From positions 124,001 through 188,000 of the forward strand of contig ML986611.1 of the NCBI GenBank assembly GCA_010094045.1: a DNA stretch of 64,000 bases, in the 5' to 3' direction. Below, one piece after another: positions 1-11,440 of this stretch. Numbering within the stretch: the first letter of the stretch is position 1; the number at the start of each line of letters is the position of its first letter. A program made the translations under genes and the position numbers. The notes below the pieces were generated by a model. That model did not search any database and was not told the DNA's origin. It worked only from the letters and a program-made list of their open reading frames with translations. The DNA comes from Lojkania enalia (taxonomy: Eukaryota > Ascomycota > Dothideomycetes > Pleosporales).

Positions 1-1
1 T

Positions 2-1988
2 CTTGCCGTATATGGTGGGTTCCCGGCCGTCGCGAAGTACTTCGGATCTAAGTCTACATTGCCGCTAGTTGCAATTGGCGGCTATCAAGGTCGAGCACTT
101 GCTTCTGGTGATCTTCTTCAAATCGTATCAGCTCTGCCGGACAATTTCGAACCAACTTGCCTCCCAGAGAGGCATCATCCAACGTATGGCTCTCGCTGGG
201 AAATCAAAGCTATGGTTGGTCCACATGATGAAGGCTACTTCCTCCCAGAGGATATTGAGATGATATACAATACTGAATGGAAGATATCGCATAATGCGTC
301 CCGCAGCGGCATCCGTCTCATCGGCCCTGTCCCGAAATGGGCGAGGGAAGATGGTGGTGAAGGAGGCGCTCACCCCAGCAATTTGATCGAGTACGGGTAT
401 CCTCTTGGAACGCTAAACTGGACTGGTGATGACCCTTGCATCTTTCCAGTCGATGCACCTAACTTTGGTGGCTTTGTAAGCAGCACCACTATCATTCGAG
501 CAGAATGGTGGAAGCTGGGTCAGGTCAAGGCTGGTAATACATTAAAGTATGTTCGAGCCGGATTAAGTGATGCCTTGAAGAAGCGAAGGATTGTCGAAAA
601 GTTTCTGGACGGCATTGAGCATGGGGTCCGGTCTGGAGGCAAGTTTGATAAAGTTGAGAGACTACAAGCGTGCCATGTTGATTTTCACGAGGGTGATATC
701 GGAAAAGCTGTGATATGGGAGAGGGAAGCAAATGGTAACGTACCCGCGGTGAGGTATCGCCAGGTCAGTATAAATTTGAAATGTTAGGAACATGTGAATT
801 AAACCGGTTGCAGGGAGGTGACGACCATCTCATTGTTGAGTATGGTCATGAATCATTTGATCTGAACTACCGTTGTCGCGTCACAGCGCTAGAGAAAGCT
901 TTAGGATCTCCGTCAACACCTGCGAATATCAAAGCGAGCCTGCTCAATACTGTTGGCTGCTGCACAACCCTTCTCCTTTACTATGACGGCTTCAAGCTCT
1001 TTCGTAAAGACCTTGTTTCCCACCTACAACTTCTAGAATTCCAACTAGGCGACCTACGGAATTCAAAGGTGCCCACTCGCCTCTTCAAACTCCCCATTAC
1101 ATTCGAATCGAAGGCCCAAACCAAGGCCACGGAACGATACATGACGAACCAGCGCCCGCACGCTCCATATCTCCCCGATAACTTAGCATTTGTTGCCAAG
1201 AACAATGCATTCACTCCCGAGCAGCTGAAAAGGATTTACTTAACAGGCCAATTCATGGCCGTCGTTGTAGGTTTCTTCTGCGGCAACACTGTATCGCTAC
1301 CTGTCAACCCCCGGCAACGCATGTCTTGCCCAAAATTGAATCCGTCCCGCGTCTTCACTCCCGAAGGAACCGTTTCCTGGGACGGATCTTGTATGTCTAT
1401 CTATCCCGTCGATTCGCCTGGCGGATATCAAATGACTGGCCGAACAGTACCCTGCTGGGACTACTATGGCTACAAGAAAGGCTTCTCGGCGGATCGTCCG
1501 TGGCTGTTTAGGGATTTCGATATCTTGACATATTACCAGGTTAGTGAGAAGGAGATGGATGGCTTGCTGGATAGATTCCGGGCCGGGAAGTACGAGTTTG
1601 AGTATCACGATGTTGAATTCGATATGGGTGTGCATAATCGGCTGCTTCGGGAAACAATGGAGGGGGTGAATGAAATTAGGAAGAAGCAGGCTATTGCGCA
1701 GGAGGAGATGATCAAAGCGGAGAAAGAGAGTTTGGAGCGGTGGAGGAAGGAGAAGGCGGGGGGTCAAGTGGATGAGTCAACTGTGGACAAGCTGTTGCAG
1801 GATCCCAATGTTTTGTCGGTAGAAGCGTCAGTTGATGCAAATGTTTGGAAGGTGGAAGTCCGAGATGGGGATGAGATTAAGAAGGGAACGGTGGTACGTA
1901 CTGTCACTGGCTTTGCATGTCGGACCATACGCTAATGAAATTACAGATTGCATTACTTGAAGCAATGAAGCTCGAAATCGTAGTTTGA
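2..1988 (+). CDS. Urea carboxylase / urea amidolyase, C-terminal part (5' end outside window; premature stop)
   Basis: The frame is open from base 2, so the gene begins upstream of the window. Visible exons are 2-763, 814-1893 and 1947-1988; introns 764-813 and 1894-1946 are GT-AG and phase 0. The first exon matches the carboxyltransferase A/B (AHS2) domain, with the GGYQGR segment and a GYPLGTLNWTGDDP stretch. The second matches carboxyltransferase C/D (AHS1), with GGDDHLIVEYG and DSPGGYQMTGR, then a charged linker. The last exon opens the biotinyl domain with EAMKLEI; the biotin-accepting lysine is codon 1968-1970. The family carboxylates urea with ATP and biotin to give allophanate. A TGA at 1986-1988 stops the frame just after the biotin site, yet the same frame continues with conserved-looking biotinyl sequence to TAA at 2112-2114. 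It is therefore either a recently broken allele or carries a base error. Family assignment is firm; function of this copy is doubtful. Confidence 0.85.
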
Positions 1989-2114
1989 CCACCCGAATCT
2001 GTCAAGTCTATGCTGAAAGAAGGCACGGGCAAAGTCAAAGTCGAGAAGATGCTTGTCAAGCCAGGCGGTACGGTACAAGCTGGCGGGCATCTCGCGCTTC
2101 TCCGCAAAGCGTAA

Positions 2115-3441
2115 TTCTATTTGCTCTTCAAGTTACCGTTTATGCCAATGGTTTCGCTCACTTCCTCTATAGAGCTTCATATACATAGTCCTAAACGTTG
2201 GTTAATACTCACCACTATTATATAATACCAACGATGTTCCGCATTGATCACGATCTCTCGTCCACATACACGAGCAATATTCTTCTACACTCCATAGCTC
2301 TTCGACTAGAATACTTTTAGCTCGTGCTTCTTAGTTCCTATTTTCCAGAATCTTGCATCTTTCATGTTGGCAAACTGCTAATATACTAGTATTCGTTTTG
2401 CATCATTAAATCTTTTTTGTTTTTTGGAAGACGCAACGAGCCTCCAACTTTCTCTATATTGTTATATCCTTAAAGCTTTAAGACCCATACCAAGGTAGAA
2501 ATTAACTTGTTGATGCATTTCGGAGGATTAAGTTTTAGCTTACTACTCGAGGGCTCTATCTACTGGTAAGTCGAATGATTGTAGCGACGAGTGGCTGCTA
2601 TAGCATGCTCAGCATCTACTTTAGAGTGATTCATCTCATAGTTGTTCTGAGCAATTAAAGTCTAGTCTCTAGGGTAAATTTCGTTTAATATTCCTCCCGT
2701 TCCTTTTAAACAGAACGGGAACAAGTGTCGCGTATAGGCAGCATTACTTGCTGAGACAAATATTGATGTATTGAAGGAGGGTAAGTGGCCTGCCTGGCTA
2801 GAGGATGGCAGTGGCCAGACTATATAGGCCTGATAAAACAGGCTAGCTATAATAGGATAAAAAACACGTGACAGCAAGCTATATGTGTGATATCCTGTAA
2901 CTTTTAGTCTTCAAGAAATTCGGCACATGCGCTCTTCCCTCGTGCGTTTCTAGTAGCTTAGGTTAAGTCTGCAGTAGAATTGGCTACCACTCGTCGAAGT
3001 GTTCAAGCGTCTGAGTGGCATGGAGTGCTATTTGTATCGACATCTTTTACTAGCCGCCTATTACATTGAGGAAGCGGACTAAATATTTTCGTTTTGCCGG
3101 TCAACTTCATAAGCTCAATGACGTTATTCGGTTGGCTAGCTTTTCACTCGGCGAATGCTTGTTCGAGTGGCTCATATTGTGACTCAAAGATTTAAGTGGG
3201 GTTATGAATTACGAAACGCTCATAAACTAAAGACCAATGCCTTTTAATGGCTTTCGAGTCGTGAAACGCTCAGCGCTGATCTCTCGTTCAATCAATCGGG
3301 GGCCATAGAACTCAGGTACGCAAACACCATGCATTGCATTGAGCGAGCGGGACGTAATCATCGGAATACTCTCGTTTCTATATTATAGGTATGAAATCCC
3401 ACTATTCATCTAGATCTCCCGAATGAGAAACAATAAAGAGA
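2115..3441. other. AT-rich intergenic region, no gene seen
   Basis: Between the urea carboxylase and the lipase gene. Short open frames here have no recognisable domain and no supporting splice structure. Several GAGTGGC/CGAGTGG words (around 2590, 3000-3025 and 3140-3175) faintly recall the ends of the Fot1-type elements elsewhere in the window, but I could not assemble an element from them. Confidence 0.5.
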
Positions 3442-4768
3442 CTACTTTTCGCTCTCTTTTCGCTCGGACCATTGCTTCAGAAGAGCCTGAAACATCGCCG
3501 AGTTATCACCTCCCTAGAAGAATATTTCATCAGATTCAAGTTTCGTCCCGGGGTCCGTTTAATGCTTACTCTATTGTCCACAGTAAGGTTAACACCATTC
3601 TCCTTGTCGTTTATCAACACGTTGTGGTTAATTCCCTGGATATTGAATATATCTTTCTGTGTTACGTTCTCAACGATGATCACTGTCTTTCCTTCTTCCT
3701 GATGTTATATGAGCTGCGAGATACTGTATGTTCCGAGAATAGGTCCAAATATAACTTACCTTAAGTTGTGCTTTACTTTTGTTGAAGTTGCTAATCATCT
3801 CCTTGATCTTACCTGTAACAAGCTTGTATCCAGCGTTTTCGACATTGGAAAATCTACACATCATCTGATGAGTGGCATTGATGCCAAATTGTTTGCATCC
3901 TGCTAGTGTCGCAGAATCGGCCGTCACGATGTGCCCGAGGTCTTTCTCAAAAACTTTGAAAAAGGTTCTTGTGGTCTTGATCTCTTCGAAAAAGCACGCT
4001 ACCTGGATAGGCTTGAGGTCATTGGATGACAGTCGCTCCTCCAACAGACTGTGGAAGTCATTGCTAATTTTTTGGAGCTTTTCTGATCGCTTGTCAAGAT
4101 CCCTGATTGTTTGGTCATTGGTGTCGCCGAACATCTTCAGGACCTTCCTTGCAATTTCCGCCACTGGTGCCTTATCGGAGCTTTTGAATGGAGTCCCAAA
4201 GAATACGGTACCGTATGTATGATTGATCACTTCTTGACCTTGGGCATCGGTTCCGTACTTGCCAACAAGGCTGTTCGCCACGACAAGTCCTCCAAGGGAA
4301 TGTGCCACGAAAATAATTGGCCGCGTAGGCTAGATAAGTATTAGGTAGTTTCAAGGCAGGCGTATGACTTGAAGAAATATTCAAACAGTTTGTGTATCCC
4401 GTCTAACATTGCCAAACTTGAGTATCAAAGACGCTGAATGATGATCGATGCTTGTATGATTGATTGGCTCCGTGTTGATGCCATAGAACGTAACGAACTG
4501 GGTAGCGTATCCGAAGCTGAATATTCTTGAGTTTTTGATTGTTTCAGGGAGAAGATCTTGGGGCCAAAAGACAAGTTCGTCCGGGTTCTCTGGATCTTGT
4601 GCCTCCCAAGTTTTTCTTGGGTGACCACGAAGCCCATGGACGAATACGATGCTAGACCGTGGTAAATATCTTTCAAAAGCTAAAGAATAGATAAGTATAC
4701 TCTACTACAGACTCATTTCCTCCATCATAGAGTAGATTGAGATCATCTGGGCTAATCTTGGGAGCCAT
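3442..4768 (-). CDS. SesB-like alpha/beta-hydrolase (lipase/esterase) with C-terminal tail, partner of the adjacent NLR
   Basis: Inferred exons, in order of translation: 4768-4713, 4669-4408, 4329-3760, 3698-3570 and 3513-3442, giving 362 aa. Phases close at every junction. The first intron (43 bp) is the least certain, with alternative acceptors nearby. Motifs are the oxyanion-type IVFVHGLRGHPRKTW segment near residue 25 and the nucleophile elbow AHSLGG, with Ser about 117, preceded by RPIIFV; this is typical of the fungal lipase-like proteins found with NOD-like receptors (sesB and relatives). A late NATHQMMCRF segment could supply the catalytic His. After the hydrolase core two small exons encode a tail of about 66 residues, rich in N, G, V and I, with two similar short segments (GINHNVLIND and NGVNLTVDN). 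The start codon lies about 770 bp from the divergently transcribed NLR gene. Inference: a cell-death or immune effector triggered by that NLR. The hydrolase fold is confident; the amyloid role of the tail is a hypothesis. Confidence 0.8.
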
Positions 4769-5538
4769 TTTAGCCAGTTCTGAGTTCTGGGATCAAATGA
4801 GTACAGTAGAAAGTGAGCAATTTTTTTGCATCAGAGACTTGTTGAAGCTTAATAACTGATCAGACTGAGCTTCAAAACATTGCTCACCGGAAATGTCTAA
4901 GAGGGCTACAGCCGACCTGCAGGCCATGTGCGCCACACATCTCGCAATCAAAGCGGGGTTCCACTCGCCAATTACATGACAACATCCCGCTGCAGCCTCA
5001 TGCACCTATATCTGAAAACAGCGATGCGTACCGGTGATGTCCGTATGTATACTTCGGCTCTCGTTTTTGAATGGCCGTATCGGTCCACGCCTCAACTCGC
5101 TGCGAGTGAACAGCCTACTACGCCCGCACGAAAGTGCAAGGGTAATTCAGCTAAATTACTAAGATGCAGAGAAACCCCGGTTCAGCTTGTGAACCTCATA
5201 TTGCGGCATTTGCATAGGCTAGATCGCTATTGGCCCTCGATTCTGCACAATTCTCAACCCGCGCCTCCTAAATTGTTCCAGCTGAAAGTTGCAATGCCGA
5301 ACATGCATATGCAATTCAATTCACTCTTGCCATACAGATTACTTATACTCATTAGTTTAGCGCCACTGTAATTGCTCTTATCGTCTGCCTTTTTTTTTTG
5401 GGCCTGGGCTGACATAGCCTCAGGGCCCTTTTCGCCAGGTCTAATAGTAAATTTTCAATACGCCTACACTGCAAAGCGATAGATGCCAATATTTTGGAGC
5501 CTCAACAGCCTTGACTTCAGCCGAGGTATCTTGAAGTC
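4769..5538. promoter_or_regulatory. Shared divergent promoter region of the lipase and NLR genes
   Basis: 770 bp separate the two divergent start codons. A 147-aa open frame inside it (4928-5371, plus) has no recognisable domain and was not accepted. A T-tract lies at about 5391-5399. Shared 5' DNA would fit coordinated expression of receptor and effector, but no specific site was identified. Confidence 0.4.
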
Positions 5539-8500
5539 ATGTCTTTAATACCCAATAGCGCGGAACAGTCTCATGGGGTTCGGAGCGGCAACGTTGACCA
5601 GACCAGTCAGTTCCATCACCAAAGCCCAAACATAGGAATTGCAATTGCCAAAGAAGGAGGAAAAATTGGTAAGAACTTCCTTATATGGTATTGATTTCTC
5701 GGCTAAACCTACCTAAGAGAACATTGTGAATATTAACGGTACGCTAATGGCTGGGTCACGTTCTCAACGACTTCCCCATGATCTTACAGCGATTTCTAGG
5801 TTCAACTGCACGCCCGAGGGGTCATTTTGTCCGCGCATACTCTACCAGGTTTCTCCATCACTTCACAGACAAGAATGGAGAGTTCGAAGCCATAAAGAGA
5901 ACACTAGAGCTTACTGCGGATGACAGAAACCCGCCAGGCTGTGCGATATGGGGAATGACTGGCATTGGGAAGACATGGCTAGCGCACAAATATTTACAAG
6001 ACACGTCCCAGGAGTTTTGCAAGATTTTTCTCAAGGCGTCTGACATGGAAACTCTACAAATAGATGTCAATCAGGCATTAATGCAAATGGGCTACGATAG
6101 GGCTGACGACGACTCTATTGACTCTGCCATTCGGACTTTCAAGAGCCGATTGGAAGAAGAATGTGCCAAGGAATATACGTGCAAGGGTTGGCTTCTCATT
6201 TTGGATGACGTGAGGGATGAGACGAAAACAAAGTCATGGGATCTCATTCAAGTGAAAGGAGGACAAGGCAGAGATCTCATCACGACACGATCCAGACCCA
6301 TTGCGGAAGGACTCATGCATCTCCTCTATGGTTCGCACGTTCGGCGATGTCATGAAATACTACTTCCGAACCCAGGGTGGGCCGCTGAATTATTCTGTAA
6401 ACTTTCTAATATCCCACACGAAGGAGAGCAAATGAATGCCATATACGACATCGTCAAGGCGGTCGGGTACCTGCCGTTGGCCTTAGAAATTGCTGCAATC
6501 AAAGCTAGAGAGGAGGGGATAGAATCTGTTTGGAATAAGAGACACGATGTAAGTGAACCCGTTGATCGCAGGCTATATGTCATTATAAGGCGTGCTGATT
6601 GCTGCATTCATTAATAAAAGGCCGTTAACTGGGGTAACCCTGCGTCTAATTATGAGTTCCATCGTCGATTCCAAGACAACAAAATCCTCAAGAATGCTTT
6701 TGACTTCCTATGGGATTTCAAGCATAGATCGAGTCAAGTCGAAGAGGTCCTTTTTGGCGAGCTTTCTGTTCTAGATCATAGTCATATAAGTATCGAGCTT
6801 TTAAAACAAAGACGCAGTGAGCAACGAAATTGGTGGTGGGCAAAACTCAATCCGCTTCAAATTCAGGAGGAGCAACAAATTGAAGATGTTGTTCGAAGGC
6901 TTGAAGAGTTATTGCTTCTGACTAGGGGATCAGCTGGAGGGAGGGCTTTTGTATGGATACACTCGCTTGTTCAGGTAATAAGCAGGGAAGAGATCTACAA
7001 CGGCGAAACGTATAAGAATATTGAGGCTGCTGTTAACAGACTGGAAATTGCCCTGAAATATGGGAAGGAGAACCAATCTCAGGGAAGTATTATCCAAGTT
7101 GACGAGATTAGACGGCACATACAAGCGATCACTCACTGCATCAAGAGCCTGAAGAAACCACGGCACGGGTTACGAAAGCAGCAACTGAACTTACTCAACT
7201 TTCAAGAAGCCATCGTTGAGACACTTCTCGATCAAGGAAAATATAAAACCGCACGAGATGTTGCAGAAAACACGCTTGAATTACGATTACGTCTGCAAAG
7301 CGCTAATGATATCGATTATCTCCGCTGTCTAAACATCTACGCCACGACGCTCCATCGCTTGGGAAATTACAAAGCAGCCGAAGAGCACTCTAAGAAGGCT
7401 CTTGACTGTTTAGATCGGGAGATTGAGAAGATGAAATTGACATCTAGAACGAGAGCGCACGAAGAACTATTATTTGAGTGGCTCGCTTGCAAGGAGACTT
7501 ACGCAGTTGTTCGATGCTATCAAGGGGAATATGCTGATTCTCTTGGCCATATGCAATATGTCGCGAGGGCAAAAGAACAACTATGGTCGACTGGCCATAT
7601 AGAGATTCTCCGCAGCTATAGATATCTAGCTGTAATTCATCGCTATTGTGGAGAGTATGAAAAAGCGCAGAAATTTGGCGAACTAGCACATCACGGTATG
7701 GAAAAGCTATTGGGAGAGAAACATTTGGAAACTTTGGAAATTCTCAACTGCTACGCTTTGACGCTCCAAAAGCAAGGGAAGTATGACAAAGCTGAAGGAC
7801 TGATTGAGAAGGTTCTGAGGCAGCGTAAGCGTAGCCTTGGCGCAGAACATCCCTCAACGCTTGAAAGCTGGAACAACTATGCATTGGTGCTAAGGGACCA
7901 AGGGAAATACGTGGATGCTGAAAAGCACGCCAGGCACGCTTTAGACTTCAGACAAAAAGTTATCGGCAACGAGCATCCGGATGTATGGGTCAGTCAAAGT
8001 ACTCTTGCTCACATCTACTTGTGCCAAGGCAAATACAAAGAGGCTCGAGTTGAAGCCCAAAGCGCTTTTGCTCGGCAGGAAAAGATTCTAGGAAAGGACC
8101 ATCCAGATACAATTACCACACTCTGCACCTTAGCGTCGATTACATATCATCTCGGCAGTTTTATCGAAGCCGACAGGATTTATCAAGACGTCTGCAGAGC
8201 TAGAAAGCGGACACTCCCCGGTGATCACCCAGATTTCCTACACGTTCATAGCATTCGAACGTGCGTCTACGCCCTTCTAGGTGATTACTCGAAAGCGGAA
8301 GAGAGATATACTAGGATACATAATAGGCAGCACGCAGTTTTAGGAGAAATGCACCCTAATACTTTGAGTAGCCTTAACGCACTTGCATTCGAGCGATTCA
8401 GATTGGGCCAATATGCTGACGCCGCGGAAACGGCTTGCATAGCTTGGACGGGATTGGAGGAGACTGTAGGACCTGAACATCCTCTAACTCTAGAAAGCCT

Positions 8501-9401
8501 TCATAATTACGCTATTATACTGCGGCATCAAGGCCTATATCAAGAGGCAGAAGACCTCAGCAAATGGGTGTATGAGTGGCGACTGGAAGAGTTGAAAGCA
8601 GATCATCCCAACACACTAGCTTCTCTTGATAGCTATGCAATGGCTCGGTTTCATACCGGTCACTTCCAAGAGGCCAAAGATTTATGTCTTGATGTACTCA
8701 AGAGGCGGCTAAGAGTGCTTGGCAATGACCACCCGGATACGCAAGAAAGTCTTGACAACCATGTGCTACTATCGATCAGTTGCAAAGAAGACGCAAGCTT
8801 GCCCATATATCAATCATTGGAATGGAAAAGCCATTTACCCGAAAATCACCCGAGTAAACTACTCAGCCGCTATAATTACATCGCAGGTCTCCTTGAGGAA
8901 CAAGATTACGAGCAAGCAGAGGTGGAGAGCATGGATGTACTCGTGCGAAGGGGCCATGTTCTGGGTGATAATCACCCCCAGACTATAGCAAGCAAGCATC
9001 AACTTGGATGGATCTACGGAGAAGTCGGAAAATACCAAATGGCAGTGGAGATGCTATCGGAGGCATGGGAATGCAGAAAGAAAATATTAGGTGAACATCA
9101 TCCGGACACACTGTCCTCATTTGACCAATATCGCTTGGCCGACTCGAGATTTCGCGAAAATGGTTTGTTCGTAGAAGTACCTAATATGGAGACTAGCGGG
9201 CAGGCGGAGAAAATATCAAAAAAGCCGATAAAACGAATCGTATCCAGAGCTCTCGTTAGGCGCAACTCTCAAGTAATCTCCAAGTCATTGAGAGAGCGAG
9301 CTTTGAAGAGGTTGGTCGGTCCGAATTCGAAAGGGCGAGACGAAGTTACTTTCTTTTACATTGAAGGACCTGACGCGGCAGCTGAATTATCCACTCGGTA
9401 A
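5539..9401 (+). CDS. NOD-like receptor: short N-terminal motif, NB-ARC NTPase and TPR repeats
   Basis: Inferred exons are 5539-5668, 5718-5738 (a 21-nt micro-exon), 5800-6548 and 6621-9401, giving 1226 aa; all phases close. Residues 1-58 form a leader without a known globular fold, ending in a Gly/Ile/Asn-rich stretch (GIAIAKEGGKIG, then ENIVNINGS). The NB-ARC domain follows: Walker A GMTGIGKT at 102-109, Walker B WLLILDDV at 181-188, a sensor-like RDLITTRS and a GYLPLALEIAA (GLPL-type) motif near 290. The C-terminal two thirds carry about a dozen kinesin-light-chain-type TPRs with recurring G-[DN]HP-[DN]T and GKY-x-EAE signatures. They are diverged from one another, unlike the near-identical repeats of rapidly evolving allorecognition receptors. 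The family senses non-self or stress through the repeats and oligomerises through NB-ARC. No fused effector domain is present, so the neighbouring lipase is the likely output. The ATG at 5539 opens the only frame that splices cleanly into the NTPase. Confidence 0.88.
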
Positions 9402-10099
9402 GGCAATGGTGATAGAGTTAAGCTGCTATTGGGGAAGTAAGCACATTCTTCAGATATTTAGCTCATTGCAATCTAGGCCATGACGTAACATGGAATAGTC
9501 GACTATCGCCAGCCTCATGCTAACTATAAAAGATTGGAACGAGAGGGCATCCACGAGTAGATCTATATTTTTCAGTGAGTCATCTTTCTCTCCACATGCC
9601 CTTCATTCTAATTTCCGACTCCACTATCGTAATAGAATTCGCGCCATCCACTGTTCTCACCCGCTTCTCCCCCATTCTTATACGTAGTGCCTCCAGAAGC
9701 ACATTGGTCTATCTGAAGCTCACCCGCATGGTCGTCGCATCCTCTATTGTTACCTTTATCAGAATGGCAACGCTCTTTGCGCTTACAATATCGAGATCGC
9801 TCTGATATTAAAGCAAGACTTATTGGATTTGTAAGTTGGGATATTAGCGCCACAATAGTGGGTATAATCCCAACCGGGGCAACTGTAGGGGGTTTCGTCG
9901 TCGGGAAGCTGTCAGCATGTCGATCCACTGTCATACTTGCAAACGGTCGCACCATCGTCAGCAGCGTAAAGTAGAGGATTTAAAGAGGCCGTCGGAAATT
10001 GAACAGGCGAGTTGAGTGTCGTATTTGACTGCTCAATTTCTGGGGGAGCTTTCCAAATTGGCGGAGATGGAATTGGTTAGAGCGAAAAGTCTACTGTGT
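9402..10099. other. Intergenic region downstream of the NLR, no gene seen
   Basis: A pair of overlapping open frames near 9575-9970 lie on opposite strands, lack recognisable domains and show no splice-supported extension. Composition becomes more AT-rich toward the repeat island that follows. Confidence 0.45.
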
Positions 10100-11435
10100 G
10101 AAAGACGCATGCAGGAATTTTTGCCCGTAGAAACAATAGGAAAATGTCTGTATACGGAAAATTCAACTTCTAAAGCAGACCGACCAATAATAATAGCATA
10201 GGCCGAAGTTCTAGCTTCTAAAAGGATACGACAAATTGTATGAAGAATTGCCAGCTTCTAAAGGATACCACGCGAAAATTGATGGCTCAGTTTTTCTTCC
10301 CAAAATAAAAATTCATTATATATTAAAACTCCTTAATTAAAGCGAAAGAAAAGCCTTGTCATGTTCGAGCCTTCGGAGTCCATAACTTGCTATCCTCGGA
10401 CTTCACTTAAGACAGCGCTCCTGCTCCAAAATCCAGCCAGTCAGCAATACCAAAGTGGTCCGCTTCTAAAAACTAGAATCCGCTTTGTCAATACTAGGGC
10501 CAGTCTAAAATTGCGAAGCGAACCGAAGGAAGTCGAAACATTGTGCGACTAAAAATCGGAAACCCCAGCACTAATGTCCGGCCTCTTTTCCCCATCTATC
10601 AGCTCGTGGTAGACATGTTCGGGCATCGTGCGTTCAAAAGTTGTATTATCTACCTTCCATAAGAAGGATATTATTCCCAAAGGGAATCTCTCACCTGGAA
10701 ATGATTGTGGTAGAATATCATGGCCGATACTCCTTCGAGGCTCTGGTTTCCATAACTGAATAAAATAGATGCATATGTTGGAGCATCGTGTCTCTTAAAA
10801 GTTACAAGTTACCACAGTTATGTCAGGGATTCTATTTCTAGTAAGGGTATGCCTCTCGGAAAATGTCTCTTGTTAAGTACCAAGGCTACCTATGTTATTG
10901 AAGCGTCTTCCTTCTAAAAACCTATGCATTCAAGAAAACTAACGGAGCACCGCGTTCTACAGATCTAGGGGAGCAAGGATAATGTCCGCGGTGCAGTATC
11001 GACATCATCCTTCGAAGCTCTCGTTTCTACAAAACAACGCCGTTCAGAGATATGTCTGACCGTCATGTGTCTACAAAATTCTGCGTCGTACAACATTTTG
11101 AAGCGGTTTTAAAAGCATACGATCCAGTCGGCGCGACTAATGAGCATATTAAACCATCAGTTTCCACAAAATGGATATACTCGGACTGATGTCGAAGCTC
11201 CCGCCTCTAAAAACCCGATAATGTGCGGAGCATGTCGGAGCACAGTGCTCCCCTAAGACACACTCTTACCACTTCACATGGAGACCCCAACTTCCGAAAC
11301 CGCCATACCACGAAAAAAACGAAAATGTTTTTTCTCGAGCAGTAAAATTAATCATCTTAAGGCTTCGCGTCCAAAACCCGACAAACCCTCAGAGCATGTC
11401 GGAACCTGTGTCTAAAATCTACATTTTCCAGTCCA
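10100..11435. repeat. Degenerate array of a recurring CTCTAAAA-centred motif
   Basis: About twenty words of the form (T)CTAAAA or TCTACAAAA recur every 40-120 bp, for example near 10163, 10216, 10257, 10464, 10505, 10548, 10793, 10911, 11020, 11069, 11205 and 11406. Many are preceded by variants of ATGTCGGAGCATCGTG or by CTTCGAAGCTC. No open frame of note spans it. It ends immediately before the left end of the Fot1-type transposon. The consensus was made by eye and the spacing is irregular, so this is a strongly decayed repeat or a compositional pattern. No function can be assigned. Confidence 0.45.
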
Positions 11436-11440
11436 TATTA

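Noticed and set aside
1297..1767. 156-aa minus-strand open frame
   Set aside because: Antisense to the AHS1 domain of the urea carboxylase.
4928..5371. 147-aa plus-strand open frame between the lipase and NLR genes
   Set aside because: No domain, no splice support and located in the shared promoter region.
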